Origin: Closterium sp. NIES-65
Lineage: Eukaryota; Streptophyta; Zygnematophyceae; Desmidiales; Closteriaceae
NCBI GenBank assembly: GCA_948144175.1
Contig: CANXME010000213.1
Coordinates: 2,752,501 to 2,816,500 of the forward strand
Reading direction: 5' to 3'
Length of the DNA: 64,000 nt
Shown: piece by piece, positions 60,245 through 64,000 of the stretch
How positions within the stretch are numbered: the first letter of the stretch is position 1
Layout of the letters: each line of letters opens with the position of its first letter
Notes under the pieces: model-generated
What the model saw: only the letters and a program-made list of their open reading frames with translations
Told to the model about the DNA's origin: nothing
The model's database searches: none
Made by a program: the position numbers and the translations under genes

Positions 60245-62896
60245 ATGGCCACCCCCAATGTTCTTACTTTTGACGCTGAGGGGAGGGCCATTGACTTTGC
60301 CGTCTGGATCGAGGACCTGCAGCTGTACTTACTGTGTGATGCGGTAGATGAGGTCTCTCTCTTTGACTTTGTCTCTGGCGCTGTCCCTGCCCCGCCTGCT
60401 GATGCTGACTCTGCCGTTCGCTCCAAGTGGGCGACCCGCGATGCTGCTGCACGTCTTGCTGTGCGTCGCCACCTCCCTTCCTCTGAGCGTGCCCACTTTA
60501 GTCAGTGCAAGACCGCTCAGGCCTTGTACGACGCTGTAGTTGCGCGCTACTCCTCCCCTTCCTCCGCTACCCTTAGCCGCCTCATGCTACCGTTTCTCTT
60601 CCCTGACCTTGCTTCCTTTCCTACTGTTGCTGACCTCGTTACCCACCTCCGCGCTAGTGACACCCGCTACCGCGCTGCCCTTCCTGCTGAGTTCCGCGCT
60701 GCGAACCCTCCTCCCATGTACATCACTCTCTACTTTCTCGTCACCCGTCTCCCTGAGTCCCTTCGTGTCGTTAGGGACCAGTTTCTCTCTGTCTGTCCCA
60801 CCACTCTCACTGTCGACCTCCTTGAGGAGTCCCTGCTAGCGGCTGAGAAGAGTATTGTCGCTGTAGGGGCCTCTCGGGGTGACCCTCGCACCCCCATCTT
60901 TGAGGGGTGTGGTGCTTCCCCCCTGCTGCCCTCTATCGCCTCTGCCGCTGCGGCCGACCTCGTTGGTTTTGAGTCGGTCGGCGCGGCGTTTGCCCCCAGC
61001 GGCAGACGCCGCACTGGCAAGGGCAAGGGGGGCAAGGGAGCGGGTGGAGCCAGAGGGGGCGGTGGAGGAGGCGGTGGGGGTGGAGGGGGGAGTGGGGGTG
61101 GCGGTGGGGGTGGTGGCGGGAGTGGAGGTAGTAGTGGCGGCGGTGGAGGCGGAGGTGGCGGCGGAGGTGGTAGCGGAGGAGGTGGTGGGAGCGGTGGGAG
61201 CGACGGTCCTGGTGGGGGAGGGGGCGGTGGAGACGGAGGTGGCGGTGGAGGAGGGGGTCGGAGTGGCTCGTCCCAGCGGAGCAGCTCTGGGGGTGGTCAG
61301 CGCCAGCAGCAGCAGCAGCAGCAGCCGCAGCAGCAGCCGCAGCAGCAGCAGCGCTCTCGCACCGTCCCCGGCCCTCAGCAGCTCCGTGAGTGGTACTTGC
61401 AGCGTCAGCGCGGTGGTGCGCTTGGTCCCTGCCCCTACGTTCTTCGCACTGGTGACCGTGCAGGGGAGAGGTGTGGAGGCGCCCACACAGCCCGTCGCTG
61501 CTTTGGCCGCCTGACCGACGCCTGGCGTCAGCAGTTTCCGGAGGCCGCTGAGATCCCCCGCTGGGGAGAGCTGTCTAGGGCTGGTGTAGCTATTTATGAT
61601 CTTGACTTTGATGCTATTCTCTCTGCTATGTATGCTGTGACTGGTAGTGATGAGGATGACTGTTACCGGTGTTTCCCGCCCGACCCGGGCATTGGTACTG
61701 CCGCGTCAGGTACTACTGAGGCTGCTGCTCTAGGTGCCAGTGCGTCTGTGCTCTCAGGTACTGGTGAGTCCGCCCTCTCAGGTACTGCGTCGGCTTCGGC
61801 CTCTCACACCTTCACCCTTGACTCTGGAGCGTCTCGCTCCTTCTTTAGGGACCGCACCACTCTCACGCCGCTGAGTCGGCCTGTTGCGGTGTCCCTGGCG
61901 GACCCCTCTGGGGGGCCTGTCCTGTCTCGCTTCTCCACTGTCCTCCCGTGTCCGGCGGCCCCCTCTGGCACCCTGACTGGTCTCTACCTCCCCTCGTTCT
62001 CGACGAACTTGGTGAGTGGTGCTGACCTCCAGGATGCGGGTGTCCACCAGTTCACCCCTGCTCGTCAGCGGGTGACCCACTGTACGGAGGCGGATACAGG
62101 TCGCCACCTGGCTACGTTTACACGTCGGCCGGGGTCGAGCCTGTACACACTGACCACTGCTTCTCCTCCAGGTACTGCGTCTGGTGGGGTCCTTTCGTCT
62201 GGTCAGGTGTTTGCTGCAGCGTCCAAGTCTGGTCCTGAGTCTGCCCCTTGTTCGTGTCGTCGTCTGTCTCACGAGACCCTCCTCTGGCACCACCGCCTTG
62301 GCCACCCCTCTCTGCTTCGGCTCAGAGGCATGGCCTCGCGGGTCCTTGTGTCTGGTCTTCCCCGGTCCCTCCCTCCCCTTCCTCCGGGCCTTGGCCCTGC
62401 CTGTGTCCCCTGTGTCGAGGGGCGCCAGCGTGCTGCCCCTCACTCCTCCCAGTTTCCTCCGACAGAGGCCCCGTTGCAGACGCTTCACATGGACGTGTGG
62501 GGCCCAGCCCGCGTCCGTGGACAGGGTCAGGAGCGCTACTTCCTGCTGGTGGTTGACGACTACTCGCGTTACACCACAGTCTTCCCCTTGCGCAGCAAGG
62601 GTGAGGTCACTGAGGTGTTGATCGACTGGATCCGCGCAGCTCGTCTTCAGCTTCGGAGGAGCTTTGGCTCTGACTTCCCTGTTTTGCGTCTGCACTCGGA
62701 CAGAGGCGGAGAGTTCTCCTCTGCCCTCCTGAGTGCCTACTGTCGTGTGCGAGGCATCCGTCAGACCTTCACGCTTCCGGACTCACCACAGCAGAATGGG
62801 ATCGCTGAGCGCCGCATTGGCATGGTTATGGACGTCGCTCGTACGTCCATGATGCATGCGGCTGCTCCCCATTTTCTGTGGCCGTTTGCGGTACGC
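60245..62896 (+). CDS. gag-pol: Cop-M Gag-protease-integrase polyprotein
   Basis: The ATG at 60245 gives MATPNVLTFDAEGRAIDFAVW, matching other gag starts. Order: Gag core (residues 1-235); Lys/Gly then poly-Gly (about 260-345); Gln runs; QQLREWYLQRQ; Cys/His cluster CPYVLRTGDRAGERCGGAHTARRC (CX13CX3HX4C, about 395-420); protease with LDSGAS (about 525); pre-integrase HETLLWHHRLGHPS ... CVPCVEGRQ; integrase HMDVWGP, RLHSDRGGEFSS, PQQNGIAERRIG with all DDE residues. These package, mature and integrate the cDNA. At 62891-62900 relatives have TACGCTACGC-like sequence and here one 5-base unit is missing, so the frame shifts after FAVR. Confidence 0.94.
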
Positions 62897-64000
62897 TGCG
62901 CACCAGATCAACCTCCACCCCAGGGTCTCTCGACCGGAGACCTCCCCAGCTCTGCTGTGGACGGGGAAGGTTGGCGATGCGTCGGCGTTCCGGGTCTGGG
63001 GATCTCGGGCGTTTGTTCGCGACCTCTCTGCGGACAAGCTGTCCCCTCGTGCTTCTCCCTGCGTCTTCCTCGGGTTCCCCCCCGACGCCCCTGGGTGGCA
63101 GTTTTACCACCCCACCTCTCGACGTGTTCTGTCCTCCCAGGACGTCACGTTCGACGAGTCGGTACCCTACTACCGCCTCTTCCCCTACCGCACTCCGTCC
63201 CTCCCCCCACCCCCGCTCTTCTTGGTACCAGGTCCCCCCCCAGTAGTCCCCCTCCCCCCTCAGGGTCCTGCCCCTTCAGGTGTGTCTCAGGTAGACGCGG
63301 TCGAGCCTGTCGAGGTCACTGGTGACTCTGGTGCTGCTGCGGGAGCTGAGCCTGGGGGTGCGGAGTCTGGGGGTGCTGGGCCTGGGGGTGCTGAGCCTGG
63401 AGGTGTCGAGCGTGGGGGTGCTGAGCCTGGGGGTGCTGTGCCTGGGGGTGCTGAGCCTGGGGGTGCTGTGCCTGGGGGTGCTGTGTCTAGGGGTACTGAG
63501 CCTGGAGGTGCTGAGCCCGGAGGTGCCGAGCCTGGTAGTGCTGTGCCTGGGGGTGCTTCGTCTCGCCGGGAGCCGCTCTCTCCACAGGAGCTGCGTGAGT
63601 GGTTTGCCCGGCGCTGGAGGCGTGCTGCTGGTGCTGGTGGTTCTTCGGCTGCGGAGGGTGCTGCTGCCACGCGACCTGGCGGTGCTCGTCCTGTGGGTGC
63701 TGGAGCTGCTGGGTCTGAGGGTTCTCCTGGAGCTGGTCCTGCTGAGGACGTTGGCGCTGAGCCTGCGGTTGGTGGTCCGACTGACGGTGCTCCTGGTACT
63801 GCTGCTGGAGGTTCTGGAGCTTCTGGTGGTTCTACTGGAGGTGCTGCTGGAGTGGGTGCTCCGGCCGGAGCTGCTGGTTCTGTTCCTGCTGTTTCTGGCG
63901 TCGCCGCGCGGTCTCGACCGTACTTCGTTCCGCTCCTGCAGCAGGTTCTTGGTCTTGCTCCTCCTCCTCCTCCCTTAGAGGGTCCGCAGCCTGTCCGGTC
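62895..64000 (+). pseudogene. gag-pol: Cop-M integrase C-terminus and linker (after frameshift, partial)
   Basis: The shifted frame is open to the window end: AAHQINLHPRVSRPETSPALLWTGKVGDASAFRVWGSRAFV, CVFLGFPPDAPGWQFYHPTSRRVLSSQDVTFDESVPYYRLFPYR, then GGAEPGGAVPGGAE repeats (15-bp units, 63346-63560), PLSPQELREWFARRWRRAAGA, a Gly/Ala/Glu/Pro region, and SRPYFVPLLQQVLGLAPP at the edge. RT would follow. The FRVWGS Trp mutated in Cop-D and Cop-I is intact here. Confidence 0.9.

Larger units (their letters stand above)
59121..64000 (+). mobile_element. Cop-M: best-preserved poly-Gly copia element (continues past window)
   Basis: 5' LTR 59121-59253, PBS, leader, and a 60245-64000 polyprotein covering Gag, protease, integrase and linker. 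The only lesion I see is a 5-bp deletion near 62896. RT, RNase H and the 3' LTR must lie beyond 64000. It is inserted into Cop-L (left TSD GAACG, 59116-59120). Confidence 0.93.

Overview
This 64-kb window is a nest of LTR retrotransposons. I recognise no ordinary host gene in it. The primer-binding sites resemble TGGTATCAGAGC (complementary to the 3' end of plant initiator Met-tRNA), Ty1/copia elements dominate, and one short TTTAGGG-type tract is present. Together these suggest a streptophyte (land plant or charophyte alga) nuclear genome with high GC. The species cannot be named from the sequence alone.

Layout. 1-2194: unassigned DNA with a tRNA-like/T-tailed remnant and a strong hairpin. 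2195-17385: a decayed minus-strand Ty3/gypsy chromodomain element (Gyp1). Copia element Cop-A (2633-15305, minus) is inserted into its chromodomain, and the young deletion derivative Cop-B (4075-9339, plus) is inserted into the reverse transcriptase of Cop-A. 17386-28842: a 5'-truncated plus-strand copia (Cop-C) whose 3' LTR is split by the complete Cop-D (21726-28745, plus). 28923-29355: a solo LTR with a perfect TSD. 29559-43863: Cop-F (minus), whose 3' LTR is split by the complete Cop-E (29663-36724, minus). 44980-46385: fragment Cop-G. 46386-52696: Cop-I (minus, 3' end lost). 52697-56109: fragment Cop-K, interrupted by fragment Cop-J (minus). 56169-56611: an inverted probable solo LTR. 56680-59120: Cop-L (plus), cut by Cop-M (59121 to beyond the window).

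Most copia copies (A, B, C, D, E, F, I, M) belong to one unusual superfamily. It has very short LTRs (about 123-134 bp) sharing a core, a GC-rich leader of about 0.6-1 kb with tandem repeats, and a Gag with a long poly-glycine tract (seen in A, B, D, E, F, I, M). In A, B, D, E, I and M the tract is followed by a non-standard Cys/His cluster. The polyprotein order is Gag-PR-INT-linker-RT-RNase H, and the linker is rich in Pro/Gly/Glu/Ala. Full-length copies are about 7.0-7.4 kb. Cop-G and Cop-L belong to a second lineage (classical CCHC knuckle, LDxCCG protease motif). Cop-K, the solo LTR and the inverted LTR represent a third, with LTRs of about 424-443 bp.

Most interesting signals: (1) Cop-B, a recent in-frame Gag-RT fusion lacking protease and integrase; (2) two conserved RNA hairpins, one just after the PBS and a pair in the 3' UTR, whose stems change in a compensatory way between copies; (3) the CX13CX3HX4C Gag motif and repeated REWY modules; (4) decay dominated by CAG-to-TAG and TGG-to-TAG/TGA nonsense changes. 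No copy can be shown intact within the window, although Cop-M has only one visible lesion.
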